DNA from: JAAYHV01 sp964400515
GTDB taxonomy: Bacteria; Bacillota; Clostridia; Peptostreptococcales; Anaerovoracaceae
NCBI GenBank assembly: GCA_964400515.1
Contig: CAYNTJ010000008.1
Location: 1-64,000 of the forward strand
Direction: 5' to 3'
Length of the DNA: 64,000 nucleotides
Each line of letters opens with the position of its first letter. Within the stretch, counting starts at the first letter, position 1. The position numbers were made by a program, and so were the translations under genes. The notes under the pieces were generated by a model. The model had not been told where the DNA came from and made no database searches. It saw nothing but the letters and a program-made list of their open reading frames with translations. Positions 1-7,712 of this stretch are shown one piece after another.

Positions 1-59
1 TTAAGCTCAATCATCAATTTTTTTTATTGGTTACCCCAACTATTGACACAGAACCAATA

Positions 60-1220
60 TTATTTATCAAATTCTTCTTTGATTTCATTAAGTAAATCCG
101 GCTTAGTCATCAAGTCTATTGCCGTCAGTACAAAACCTTTTATTATGTTAAATCCGTTTTCTATTGCATAATTCGATTTTGCATATTCTGCAAATTCCGG
201 AGTATGAACTACACAAGGTTTTCCTCCGGTTATATCAAATCCCCCCTGTATAGCAGGGCATCTATAACTCACATCGCCTATATCCGATGACCCCGGAAAG
301 ATTATATCACCAAGCCTAAGGACTGGCAATCCTATTTCCTCCAGCTTCTTGGCATTAAGCTCAGACAATTTGCTATTATGCTTTACATTTTTAAAATGCT
401 CCTCTGCTTTTTTAATTTCGACTTTAGTTCCGGTCCCCAACGCCGCTCCTTTTGCACAGTCAAAAACCTTTTCACAAAGTTCAACCAAATACGATTCCTC
501 ATTAGCCCTCATGGAAAAGCTTGCCTTTGTGTAATCAGGAATAATGTTTGGAGCAGTCCCTCCGTCTAAAATTATTCCATGGATTCTGGCATCAGGTTTA
601 GTCTGCTGCCTTAGTGAATTAACCATATTAAAGAAGTTGATCATGGCATCCAATGCATTTAATCCCTCTTCAGGGCTTGCTGCAGCATGGGCTCCCCTTC
701 CAAAAAATTCAAAGCTATAGCTTTTAATCGCCATTAGTTTAACTGAGTCCGTATTCATGTATGCAGGATGTGCCATCATAGCCACATCCATATCGTCAAA
801 GGCTCCCCTGTTACTCATTTCCACCTTTGCGCCTTTTGATTCTTCTGCAGGAGTTCCGAATACATATATTTCTCCCCCATACTCATCTGCAAATTCTCTC
901 ATGGCAATGCCTGCTCCCACAGACACCATGGCTATCAAATTATGCCCACAGGCGTGACCTATTTTGGGAAGTGCATCATATTCTGCCAGCATTGCTATTT
1001 TAGGACCTTTTTTCTTTCCTATATAGCAAGCCTTATATGCTGTTTCTATTCCCAAATACCCAACTTCCACATCAAATCCGTATTTAACAAGCAATTCCGT
1101 TTGCATCTTACATGCCTTATACTCTTTGTTTCCCAATTCAGGATTACTATGTATTTCTAACGCAAGACTGGTAAGCTCCTCTTTTAGAGGATCAATTATT
1201 CTATCTATACGGTCCTTCAT
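60..1220 (-). CDS. M20 family metallopeptidase / amidohydrolase
   Basis: A 386-aa zinc-dependent amidohydrolase of the M20 peptidase family, in the subgroup that holds AbgB-like and aminoacylase-like enzymes. It probably hydrolyses an amide bond of a small N-acyl compound or peptide in the cytoplasm. Visible motifs are GHACGHN near residue 90, the GTPAEES metal/catalytic region near residue 120 and a dimerisation-domain stretch around residues 170-290. It is the last gene of an operon behind two membrane proteins; its SD (GAGGAGG) lies inside the end of the preceding gene and the gap is 1 bp. A transporter feeding an amidohydrolase is the natural reading. The substrate cannot be read from sequence. 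Confidence 0.9.
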   Translation of the reverse strand: MKDRIDRIIDPLKEELTSLALEIHSNPELGNKEYKACKMQTELLVKYGFDVEVGYLGIETAYKACYIGKKKGPKIAMLAEYDALPKIGHACGHNLIAMVSVGAGIAMREFADEYGGEIYVFGTPAEESKGAKVEMSNRGAFDDMDVAMMAHPAYMNTDSVKLMAIKSYSFEFFGRGAHAAASPEEGLNALDAMINFFNMVNSLRQQTKPDARIHGIILDGGTAPNIIPDYTKASFSMRANEESYLVELCEKVFDCAKGAALGTGTKVEIKKAEEHFKNVKHNSKLSELNAKKLEEIGLPVLRLGDIIFPGSSDIGDVSYRCPAIQGGFDITGGKPCVVHTPEFAEYAKSNYAIENGFNIIKGFVLTAIDLMTKPDLLNEIKEEFDK

Positions 1221-1221
1221 T

Positions 1222-1962
1222 TTATACCTCCTCTTCTGCGGAGGCTTCTTTTTCTTCAGGTAATGTTACCGTGATCTTTCCTTTTTTATACAATCTTTTG
1301 GTTGTAAAATATATAATAGGTATGCATATAATCATTATGAAGCCCTGGACAACACTGTAGTACTCAGGAATGATAAAGCAAATGATCAAACATATAACAA
1401 ATGGTATTATCGCAGCCTTTAGTCTTCCATTAATTGTAACTCCCCCGCCGACATCTTTACTTAACATAGATAATACTATGCAACCAAATAACGCCGGTAA
1501 AACATAATTGATTGAAGTTGCCACCACTTCCGAACCTAAAAACGGCTTTAGGGGAGTTAGCAGTAATACTCCCAATGTAATTATTATCATTGTGACCAAT
1601 GATGATACGGCAACGGCAATTCCTATTAAAGAATCGGCTTCTTCTGTACCCTGCTCCGCGTCTGCTATTTTCAAAGCATTTAGTGCGGCAGGTAATTTTA
1701 AATTAAGCACATTGCCCGTAATGCATGTTAAATAGTAGGAAGATCCCATAATGGGAGTTTCTGCTATTGTTTCTGCTATTGATATCGGTATAAATATAGC
1801 CATCAGCCCTCCGGCTGCTAAAAGCAAATCGCTTATCCTTGGCATAATATCATATCTTAGGCAAACCACCAAGGGTATACCCACAAATATAAGCACGGAT
1901 GCAGCTGTTAAAATTTTTCCTATCCTATGCATTTTTTCATAGTATTCATTAGTATTCTTCAT
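1222..1962 (-). CDS. Multi-pass membrane protein, partner of DUF5058 protein
   Basis: A 246-aa very hydrophobic protein with about six predicted membrane segments, a short charged N-terminus and an acidic C-terminal tail (EEKEASAEEEV). I do not recognise a named family. It has an excellent SD (AGGAGG) and starts 10 bp after the DUF5058 gene, and the two proteins are similar in size and membrane character. I infer that they form a two-component permease whose solute is processed by the downstream M20 enzyme. No ATPase or solute-binding protein is present, so transport, if real, would be secondary. Confidence 0.75.
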   Translation of the reverse strand: MKNTNEYYEKMHRIGKILTAASVLIFVGIPLVVCLRYDIMPRISDLLLAAGGLMAIFIPISIAETIAETPIMGSSYYLTCITGNVLNLKLPAALNALKIADAEQGTEEADSLIGIAVAVSSLVTMIIITLGVLLLTPLKPFLGSEVVATSINYVLPALFGCIVLSMLSKDVGGGVTINGRLKAAIIPFVICLIICFIIPEYYSVVQGFIMIICIPIIYFTTKRLYKKGKITVTLPEEKEASAEEEV

Positions 1963-1972
1963 GATTCACCTC

Positions 1973-2674
1973 CTAAAACAGCCCAACCCATAGCACCGAC
2001 GATGCCATGGCACCGAGCAGACTAAATGCCAATGTGAAACTTTCCAGCCATTTTATACTAAATGTTTTTGATAACATAGTAATTAATATGGCAATAACGC
2101 CGCTTGTAATAAATGTCATTAGCGTAGGTAAATCACTTATAAGCATTGGCACCACCAGTACCGTGATTAATGTGGTCATAAATACGGTTTGGGAAAGAGC
2201 ACCCCATTTGGCATCACCTTTTCCTATACTTAATGTTCCCATGTGTATTTTTTTAACAAAGAAAATATTAAAAACTATTCCCACAGTCATCCCTAAGCAC
2301 ATTGCCCACATCATTAACCCAAAAGCATATCCATCAGCAGTGGTAACATCTGTTCCTAAAGCATCCAGTGCCATGTTTGATGCCATGAGCTCGTATGCCA
2401 CCGAACCTATTACTGACAACCTAAACCAAGAATACGGTATTCCTATTACGGCAGCCAAGGATACAAGACCAACTACTATTGCGACAGATGGTATAATCGC
2501 AAAGGATATTGAGGATTTTATAATATTCTTAATTATCCCCCTATCTACACCTAATTTTACAGCATGCCTATAGCATAATATCAAATAATATACGGCAAAA
2601 GATGCAATTAATATTATTCCTATGATTACGCAAGCATAAAGCAAACTGCTTTCTGATACTTCTCTAAAACTCAT
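1973..2674 (-). CDS. DUF5058 family membrane protein
   Basis: A 233-aa integral membrane protein with about six hydrophobic segments that resembles the DUF5058 family. Family function is unknown; it is often annotated only as a permease-like membrane protein. It is the first gene of the three-gene operon with the 246-aa membrane protein and the M20 amidohydrolase. Its start is preceded by GGAGGG and by a promoter whose -35 and -10 are 19 bp apart, typical of MerR-activated genes. A MerR-family regulator gene lies just upstream on the same strand. Role in uptake or export is inference from context. Confidence 0.75.
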   Translation of the reverse strand: MSFREVSESSLLYACVIIGIILIASFAVYYLILCYRHAVKLGVDRGIIKNIIKSSISFAIIPSVAIVVGLVSLAAVIGIPYSWFRLSVIGSVAYELMASNMALDALGTDVTTADGYAFGLMMWAMCLGMTVGIVFNIFFVKKIHMGTLSIGKGDAKWGALSQTVFMTTLITVLVVPMLISDLPTLMTFITSGVIAILITMLSKTFSIKWLESFTLAFSLLGAMASSVLWVGLF

Positions 2675-2705
2675 AAACGTCCCTCCTTAATTATTCTATA
2701 TAAAT

Positions 2706-2736
2706 ACTATAAACGTTGGAGCAGGTCTAAAGTCAA
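2706..2736 (-). promoter_or_regulatory. MerR-type promoter with 19-bp spacer for the DUF5058 operon
   Basis: On the minus strand TTGACT (2731-2736) and TATAGT (2706-2711) are separated by exactly 19 bp. Over-long 19-20 bp spacers mark promoters that MerR-family proteins activate by DNA distortion. The spacer holds an imperfect dyad around TAGACCTGCTCCA. The adjacent MerR gene is the obvious regulator. Confidence 0.65.
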
Positions 2737-2738
2737 GT

Positions 2739-2762
2739 AAAAAGTCACATAAAAATGTGACT
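2739..2762 (-). terminator. Intrinsic terminator of the MerR gene
   Basis: Perfect 8-bp stem AGTCACAT/ATGTGACT with a four-base loop, followed on the minus strand by five T. It ends the MerR transcript just before the promoter of the next operon. Confidence 0.75.
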
Positions 2763-2772
2763 AGGCTAATAT

Positions 2773-3597
2773 TTATTCAATTGGTATCCAAACATCATAA
2801 TAATCACTCCCTTGATTTTCAGCTCTTCTGACAGTTATAACCCTCACAATGCTCTCTCCAACGGGATGAATATTGTTTTTAATACAATACTCCCCAATCA
2901 TATCAATACAACTGTAATCCTTGTTTGCGGAACTCTTAACAACCACATTTATGCATTTTTTGGTGGGAATAATTTCTATCCCTTCGCATCTTATGTTACT
3001 TTTATTATATCTGCCATCATGATCTATCAATATCCTTCTATGCTTATATATCTTTAGTCTTTCGCTTTCATCCAGAAGCAATTGGCTATAACCCAGTTTA
3101 AGAGGCCTGATATTATCATAAAGAAAAGCAAAATAGGGCATCCTGGTTCCCATAATTTCCGTAAATCTTTTTATGGCACAATCATCGGTATTATCAAGAT
3201 CCATTGCAATTATCTGGGGGGATTCTCTAACTTCAAATATGTTTAGGTTGCTTTCAATTTTTTCCAAATCTCTTCTGTATTCTCTCACCGAATCTAAAAG
3301 TCCGTTTAGCTCTTTAATTCTTTCAACTATCAAACTTTCCTGTATTTCCATTTCCGTTTTTTCTTTGTTTATATCACTATGATTAATGAGCTTGTCAATA
3401 TTTTTAAGGGACATGTCCATTTTCCTTAAGTGTATTATATAATCGAGACATATAATATCCGAGCAACTATAATATCTATAGCCATTATCATTGTCCTTCT
3501 TGGGCGTCAATATTCCGCTATTATCATAAAGCCTTAATGTATCAGTACTAACTCCTAATATTTTAGATACTTCTCCGATTTTAAATTGATTTTTCAT
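2773..3597 (-). CDS. MerR family transcriptional regulator with effector-binding domain
   Basis: A 274-aa regulator. Residues 1-70 are a MerR winged helix (FKIGEVSKILGVSTDTLRLY, then NGYRYY), residues 75-115 a coiled-coil dimerisation helix, and the C-terminal half looks like a GyrI/BltR-like effector-binding domain. I chose the ATG at 3597, behind GAGGTGGAC; the in-frame GTG at 3603 lies inside this SD. The operon downstream has a 19-bp-spacer promoter, so the protein probably activates the DUF5058/M20 operon in response to a small molecule. A drug-resistance role is possible, but the target genes look metabolic. Confidence 0.9.
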   Translation of the reverse strand: MKNQFKIGEVSKILGVSTDTLRLYDNSGILTPKKDNDNGYRYYSCSDIICLDYIIHLRKMDMSLKNIDKLINHSDINKEKTEMEIQESLIVERIKELNGLLDSVREYRRDLEKIESNLNIFEVRESPQIIAMDLDNTDDCAIKRFTEIMGTRMPYFAFLYDNIRPLKLGYSQLLLDESERLKIYKHRRILIDHDGRYNKSNIRCEGIEIIPTKKCINVVVKSSANKDYSCIDMIGEYCIKNNIHPVGESIVRVITVRRAENQGSDYYDVWIPIE

Positions 3598-3631
3598 GTC
3601 CACCTCATCAAATACCTTTATTATTAATCTG

Positions 3632-3659
3632 ATTTTATCACATCGGTAATAGTATTCAA
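3632..3659 (-). promoter_or_regulatory. Probable sigma-A promoter of the MerR gene
   Basis: Minus strand TTGAAT (3654-3659), 16-bp spacer, TAAAAT (3632-3637), about 35 bp upstream of the start codon. Confidence 0.45.
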
Positions 3660-3660
3660 A

Positions 3661-3684
3661 TAAAAAATGCCCAATACAGGCATT
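3661..3684 (-). terminator. Terminator downstream of tRNA-Thr
   Basis: Minus-strand stem AATGCC/GGCATT followed by six T. It lies about 40 bp after the tRNA and would end the long hslO-to-tRNA transcript. The stem is short. Confidence 0.5.
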
Positions 3685-3724
3685 AATTTATATTTATTAA
3701 ATATCTCTTATAAAAAATTCAAAT

Positions 3725-3799
3725 TGGAGCTACTGGGGGGAATCGAACCCCCAACCCCTTCATTACGAGTGAAGTGCTCTACCATTGAGCCACAGTAGC
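3725..3799 (-). tRNA. tRNA-Thr (anticodon CGU)
   Basis: A complete 75-nt cloverleaf with encoded CCA. The acceptor stem is GCUACUG/CAGUAGC (7 perfect pairs) with discriminator U. The D stem is GCUC/GAGC, the anticodon arm CUUCA-CUCGUAA-UGAAG gives anticodon CGU (reads ACG), and the T arm is GGGGG-UUCGAUU-CCCCC. Position 1 is the base immediately after the TAG stop codon of the upstream protein gene, so mRNA and tRNA are contiguous. Confidence 0.97.
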
Positions 3800-4867
3800 C
3801 TATAATAAGTTATTAATTCTATTTTTTATTGCTATTGTAATTTCCATAAAGTATAATAGCTGACCCAAACTATTTGAAGTAAGTTCTTTAAGTCTAATTT
3901 CAACTATGGGATATCCCTTTTCACCACTTTCATCCAAATACCTAGCCCTAAAATCCTCTGCCATTAGCTTCATTGACCCTTCCGGATTACATCCCGGAAA
4001 AACGGGAGTTATAATATCTCTGTTTGTCTCTTCCAAGCTGAAGTCCAAAATAGCCGAATCTTTATTATCATCAAAGGAAAATCCGATTTCCAATCTTCTT
4101 TCAATATACTCAATAAAAGGTTTAAATTCCACCTCAGAATAATTAGTTTTAATAGTATATCGCGCCATAATATTAGCTAAATTACTGCCATCATTATCCC
4201 ATATTAAGGATGTAGCCATTTTTTCATAGCCATCCACAATCTCTTCTATATTGTAACCCATAGTTGCAACCGGCAGTAAAAAAGCCGGTGTGATTAACCA
4301 TTCTGGGGCAGTGACATTTTCTTCATAATGTAACCTAACATACTTGTTTTCAGCTGCTTCCTTCATAAAGTAACTGCTCCCGTTTGGAGCTATCATATAT
4401 ATTTTTTCTTGCGCTTTTTCCAAACTGTACTTTTTGAAAAGGGCCTTTCTTACCAATGTGAATGCACAAATCATTTCAGTAGATTCGTTACCATCAGAAA
4501 TTGCAATAACCGAAAAATCATTTTTATTCATTGCCTTTATAGCCTTACTGTATTCCAAGGTAGACAGGGAATCTCCCAGAAAATATATTTCTCTATTGGA
4601 ATCAGACGCGATGAGCATAAATTCCAATAATTTTTTTAGCTCTCCATCCACAACTATTATCAATGCTTCCTTTTCACTGTCTATCTTATCAGAAGCAAGC
4701 TTAACAGCTCTTATTAAATCGCTCTTGCTTTTAAGCGCCGGTTGAATCCATTTCGACTCCGATGAATTAAAAAAGAATATTTCATCCAAGGCCTTCTCCG
4801 CCTGTAAATTCATTTCATTATTTATAGCATCAGCCATATTTCTATATTTAATATTAAAATTCTTCAT
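3800..4867 (-). CDS. Degenerate glucose-6-phosphate-isomerase-like protein
   Basis: A 355-aa protein that aligns by eye with bacterial phosphoglucose isomerase but is about 100 residues shorter. Matching landmarks are the STE..AF..VR..LFKKY stretch (129-147, the region after the sugar-phosphate loop), the LLPVATMGYNIEEIVDG stretch (198-213) and the C-terminal SLGQLLYF (333-340). Catalytic signatures are lost: the SKSGTTTE phosphate loop reads SDGNESTE (124-131), the GGR preceding the LLP motif reads TAP (186-188), and no counterpart of the active-site Glu/His motifs is seen. It is probably a non-catalytic paralogue or a sugar-phosphate sensor. It is last in the hslO-ClC operon and abuts tRNA-Thr. 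Confidence 0.65.
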   Translation of the reverse strand: MKNFNIKYRNMADAINNEMNLQAEKALDEIFFFNSSESKWIQPALKSKSDLIRAVKLASDKIDSEKEALIIVVDGELKKLLEFMLIASDSNREIYFLGDSLSTLEYSKAIKAMNKNDFSVIAISDGNESTEMICAFTLVRKALFKKYSLEKAQEKIYMIAPNGSSYFMKEAAENKYVRLHYEENVTAPEWLITPAFLLPVATMGYNIEEIVDGYEKMATSLIWDNDGSNLANIMARYTIKTNYSEVEFKPFIEYIERRLEIGFSFDDNKDSAILDFSLEETNRDIITPVFPGCNPEGSMKLMAEDFRARYLDESGEKGYPIVEIRLKELTSNSLGQLLYFMEITIAIKNRINNLL

Positions 4868-4875
4868 GTCCTACC

Positions 4876-6051
4876 TCATTTTTTCTTATTAAATATACCA
4901 CTGTTAATATCTTTTAAAACCTTATCCAGAGAATTTTTATCCAGCTCTACCCTTTTTTGAATACTTTCGGTCCTCCCTCTAACAGCTATGACTATAAGGG
5001 ATTTTATCATGCTGAAAAAAACTTTTTTTGTTTCTTCATCTAATTCATCCAAACTTCCAATAATTAAAGCAATATCTTTAACTCCTATGGAATTGGCATC
5101 TTTAATACTGTCAATGCCATTATCTGTAAATATTTTGAACAAAGTATCCACAAAAATTTCTCTTTCCTCAAGCGTAGCAGACATCAACCATTGATGCATT
5201 GTATTATCTATATATACGCCTCCTGAACTTCTTTCCTTCAAATATTCAAAATCATTGTCCTTAACTATCCACGTAAAAGCAGAATGCTGATGTATTATAC
5301 TAATGGCAGAGCTTTTTACAATTCTGTATTCCTCTTGATTTTCCAATAGCATTCCCACAGCCGAAGTTTGAGGTACCATCTTGCATATTCTGTCTTTAAT
5401 ATTAACAAATCCCTCTTCCAGGAAAAACTCATCTCTAAACCCGGGTCCGTCATGTGAAAAAATCTTAATGATTTTTTGCTGTATTTTATTTCCGCAAAGG
5501 CTTGCTCCGTATACCGCCAGATTTCCACCCTTAGAATGCCCTCCGACATAAAAATTTTTACCTTCATTATTGTCACAAAATATTTTTAAATATCTAACCG
5601 CATTGGCTTGGGACGGAGTTTCCGGCATAAAAGCCATATTAAAATCTTCCTTCCAGCCCATCATTGTTCCATCGGTTCCTCTAAAGCATACATAGTCAGT
5701 ATTTTCATCTAATTCATAAGTAACCGCAGCAAATTGCATTTCTCTTTTTTCGCTGTACTCTGACACCAGATTCTTAATCTTAATATTTCTGAACCTGGGA
5801 TTTGCAGCCATTAGTATGAGGGTTTCTTTATTTTCTTCATCAGAAATATCATCGTAAAACATTTTATCAAAATATTCGGCTCTATACAAATCTTTTATCA
5901 TACATTTTTTATCGATAAAGTCATTTATTTGATTCTCCATTTTTCCATAGAAAAATTGACACAATATCAAGCTATCCACATTGTTAAACGGCATTTCTTC
6001 AAAGGATTCCAAATTATTCTTTAAATAATCTAAAATACTGTTCTTCTTCAT
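4876..6051 (-). CDS. DUF2974 (Mbeg1-like) alpha/beta-hydrolase-type protein
   Basis: A 391-aa protein with a lipase-like nucleophile elbow, GGHSKGGNLAVYGA, near residue 170, as in the DUF2974/Mbeg1-like family. FRGTDGTMMGWKEDFNM near residue 130 is the lipase-3-like oxyanion region. The downstream SHDGPGF region also fits the family. The substrate is unknown, possibly a lipid or acyl ester. I chose the ATG at 6051, correctly spaced from GAGGA; an ATG two codons earlier touches that SD. The gap to the ClC antiporter gene is 2 bp and to the next gene 8 bp, so it is cotranscribed. Confidence 0.8.
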   Translation of the reverse strand: MKKNSILDYLKNNLESFEEMPFNNVDSLILCQFFYGKMENQINDFIDKKCMIKDLYRAEYFDKMFYDDISDEENKETLILMAANPRFRNIKIKNLVSEYSEKREMQFAAVTYELDENTDYVCFRGTDGTMMGWKEDFNMAFMPETPSQANAVRYLKIFCDNNEGKNFYVGGHSKGGNLAVYGASLCGNKIQQKIIKIFSHDGPGFRDEFFLEEGFVNIKDRICKMVPQTSAVGMLLENQEEYRIVKSSAISIIHQHSAFTWIVKDNDFEYLKERSSGGVYIDNTMHQWLMSATLEEREIFVDTLFKIFTDNGIDSIKDANSIGVKDIALIIGSLDELDEETKKVFFSMIKSLIVIAVRGRTESIQKRVELDKNSLDKVLKDINSGIFNKKK

Positions 6052-6053
6052 TA

Positions 6054-7697
6054 TCATTCCTCACGCGAAATAGTTTTACAAGTTTCTAAAATTACATCCT
6101 CAGCATCAACAATATCGTTATTATTGCATAAAATCGAAAGCTTATCTCCTCCGTACAAGACCGTCTGTCCGTAAGGTATTAGTTCTTTACCGTCTCTTTC
6201 GACGGAAACTATTAAGCTCCCTTTAGGTAAATTCAGCATCTGTACTTTTTCCCCGTCCATAAAGGATCCATAATATATTTCCGTTTCAAAAATAACCTTT
6301 CTCTTTTTGACAGGGTTATCAAATTCATCTGTAGCCGAATCCTTTAATAGCTTATGCAATAGTTGATCATAAATGGGTATGCCCCCAAGTAAATCTGCCA
6401 CCGTATATGCTACAAGTGCTACTGTAGATAAAGCCAGGAGACTACGGAAATCTCCGGTCATTTCGGTAATCAAAATTACTCCGGTTATTGGAGCCCTTAC
6501 AATAGCTGCAAAATACCCGGTCATTCCAAGAATAACAAATGAAACGATTAGTGAAGAATCCAAATCAAAAAATTCGGACATTATTGTTCCAAAAGTGGCT
6601 CCCGTTAATGCTCCTAAAACTAAGAGCGGTAAGAAAATTCCCCCAGGTACCCCAGAACTAAAGCTCAATGTGGAAAAAAGAAATTTACCGAGCAGAAGTA
6701 CCAACAGGAATATTATAGTCATTTCGCCTTTAGCTACTTCTCCAACAAGACCATGTCCTCCTCCTAAGATTATAGGGTAAGTAAAGGACAATAACGCCAC
6801 ACAAACAAATGCTATGCCTATTCTTCCCCATCTAAACGGGATCTTTTCTAAAAGATTTTGCATATAATTTATGGTATTGTTATACAACACTCCGAAGCAA
6901 CCTAAAACAACACCTAGTACTATTATCATCCAGTAATCTGCCAAGGGCAAAAAATTCACTATTTCAAAATCAAATACCGGTTTTAACCCAATAAGATTTC
7001 TCACAATAAAGTCTGAACTTACCGTGGCTGCCATAGTTGTAAGTAAAACTTCCGTCGAAAAATTTTTATGAAGCTCCTCTAAGCTGAAAATTACTCCTGC
7101 CAGTGGTGCTCCAAAAGCTGCTGCAAGTCCGGCTCCCGCGCCACAAGACATAAGCATTCTTTCTTCAGTTAAAAGCTTTCCTGTCGTTCTGGCGAAGCCT
7201 TTTCCTACCATGGCTCCTAGCTGTATGCTGGGTCCTTCTCTACCTAATGCCAGACCTCCTCCGATTGATAACACACCGCCAAAGAATTTGGCTATTATTA
7301 TTTTATACCATTTTGTTTCTATTTGTCCCTTTAGTTCTCCTTCAACTTGAGGTATTCCGGATCCGGTGGAAAATGGCTCTTTTTTTACGATATATGTCAA
7401 AATTATCGTAATAAAAGCTAAGGATAAGAAAAAGAGTACCATACTTGTCCCGCCTTGAGAAGAATATTCTATAAATCTATCCCTAATCTCATCACTCTTT
7501 TCGATGGCTTCTCTAAACAAAGCAATCAGAAATCCTGTGCATATGCCAACAACCAGCCCTTCCGCCAATAGTACATACTTAAAGGTATCCTTCCTTTCAA
7601 GGTTTCTTTTTGCACTGCTTACCTTCTCTTGTCTCCTCTTCTTTCTTAACCTCTTGATATTTCTTCTTTTAATCTTTTCCTCAATTTTATTAGCCAA
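6054..7697 (-). CDS. ClC family H+/Cl- exchange transporter with TrkA-C domain
   Basis: A 547-aa membrane antiporter. A basic N-terminus precedes about ten or more membrane helices with the ClC selectivity motifs GSGIP (112-116), GREGP (152-156, gating Glu154) and GGIFLP. The EE pair in SLEELHKNF (208-209) includes the proton glutamate that marks exchangers rather than channels. The C-terminal ~75 residues look like a TrkA-C (RCK-C) ligand domain. Translation starts at TTG behind a perfect GGAGG. Such proteins serve acid or halide resistance and charge balance. It is fifth from the end of the minus-strand series. Confidence 0.92.
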   Translation of the reverse strand: MANKIEEKIKRRNIKRLRKKRRQEKVSSAKRNLERKDTFKYVLLAEGLVVGICTGFLIALFREAIEKSDEIRDRFIEYSSQGGTSMVLFFLSLAFITIILTYIVKKEPFSTGSGIPQVEGELKGQIETKWYKIIIAKFFGGVLSIGGGLALGREGPSIQLGAMVGKGFARTTGKLLTEERMLMSCGAGAGLAAAFGAPLAGVIFSLEELHKNFSTEVLLTTMAATVSSDFIVRNLIGLKPVFDFEIVNFLPLADYWMIIVLGVVLGCFGVLYNNTINYMQNLLEKIPFRWGRIGIAFVCVALLSFTYPIILGGGHGLVGEVAKGEMTIIFLLVLLLGKFLFSTLSFSSGVPGGIFLPLLVLGALTGATFGTIMSEFFDLDSSLIVSFVILGMTGYFAAIVRAPITGVILITEMTGDFRSLLALSTVALVAYTVADLLGGIPIYDQLLHKLLKDSATDEFDNPVKKRKVIFETEIYYGSFMDGEKVQMLNLPKGSLIVSVERDGKELIPYGQTVLYGGDKLSILCNNNDIVDAEDVILETCKTISREE

Positions 7698-7712
7698 TTA
7701 TTCCTCCGTTAT

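Noticed and set aside
1..59. Inverted repeat ATTGGTT/ACCAAT with an A/T run at the left edge
   Set aside because: On the minus strand the run after the hairpin is A, not T, and the plus-strand orientation has the T run before the hairpin. With no sequence to the left I cannot call a terminator or gene end.
2007..2573. 188-aa open frame on the plus strand
   Set aside because: Antisense to the DUF5058 gene, no SD, no recognisable family; a shadow of a hydrophobic gene.
3725..3800. tRNA-Thr starting one base earlier (GGCUACU)
   Set aside because: That phasing gives a G-U first pair and leaves CCA out of register. GCUACUG/CAGUAGC gives seven perfect pairs, discriminator U and CCA.
3800..4867. 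Functional glucose-6-phosphate isomerase (pgi)
   Set aside because: The phosphate-binding and catalytic motifs are missing and the protein is about 100 residues short.
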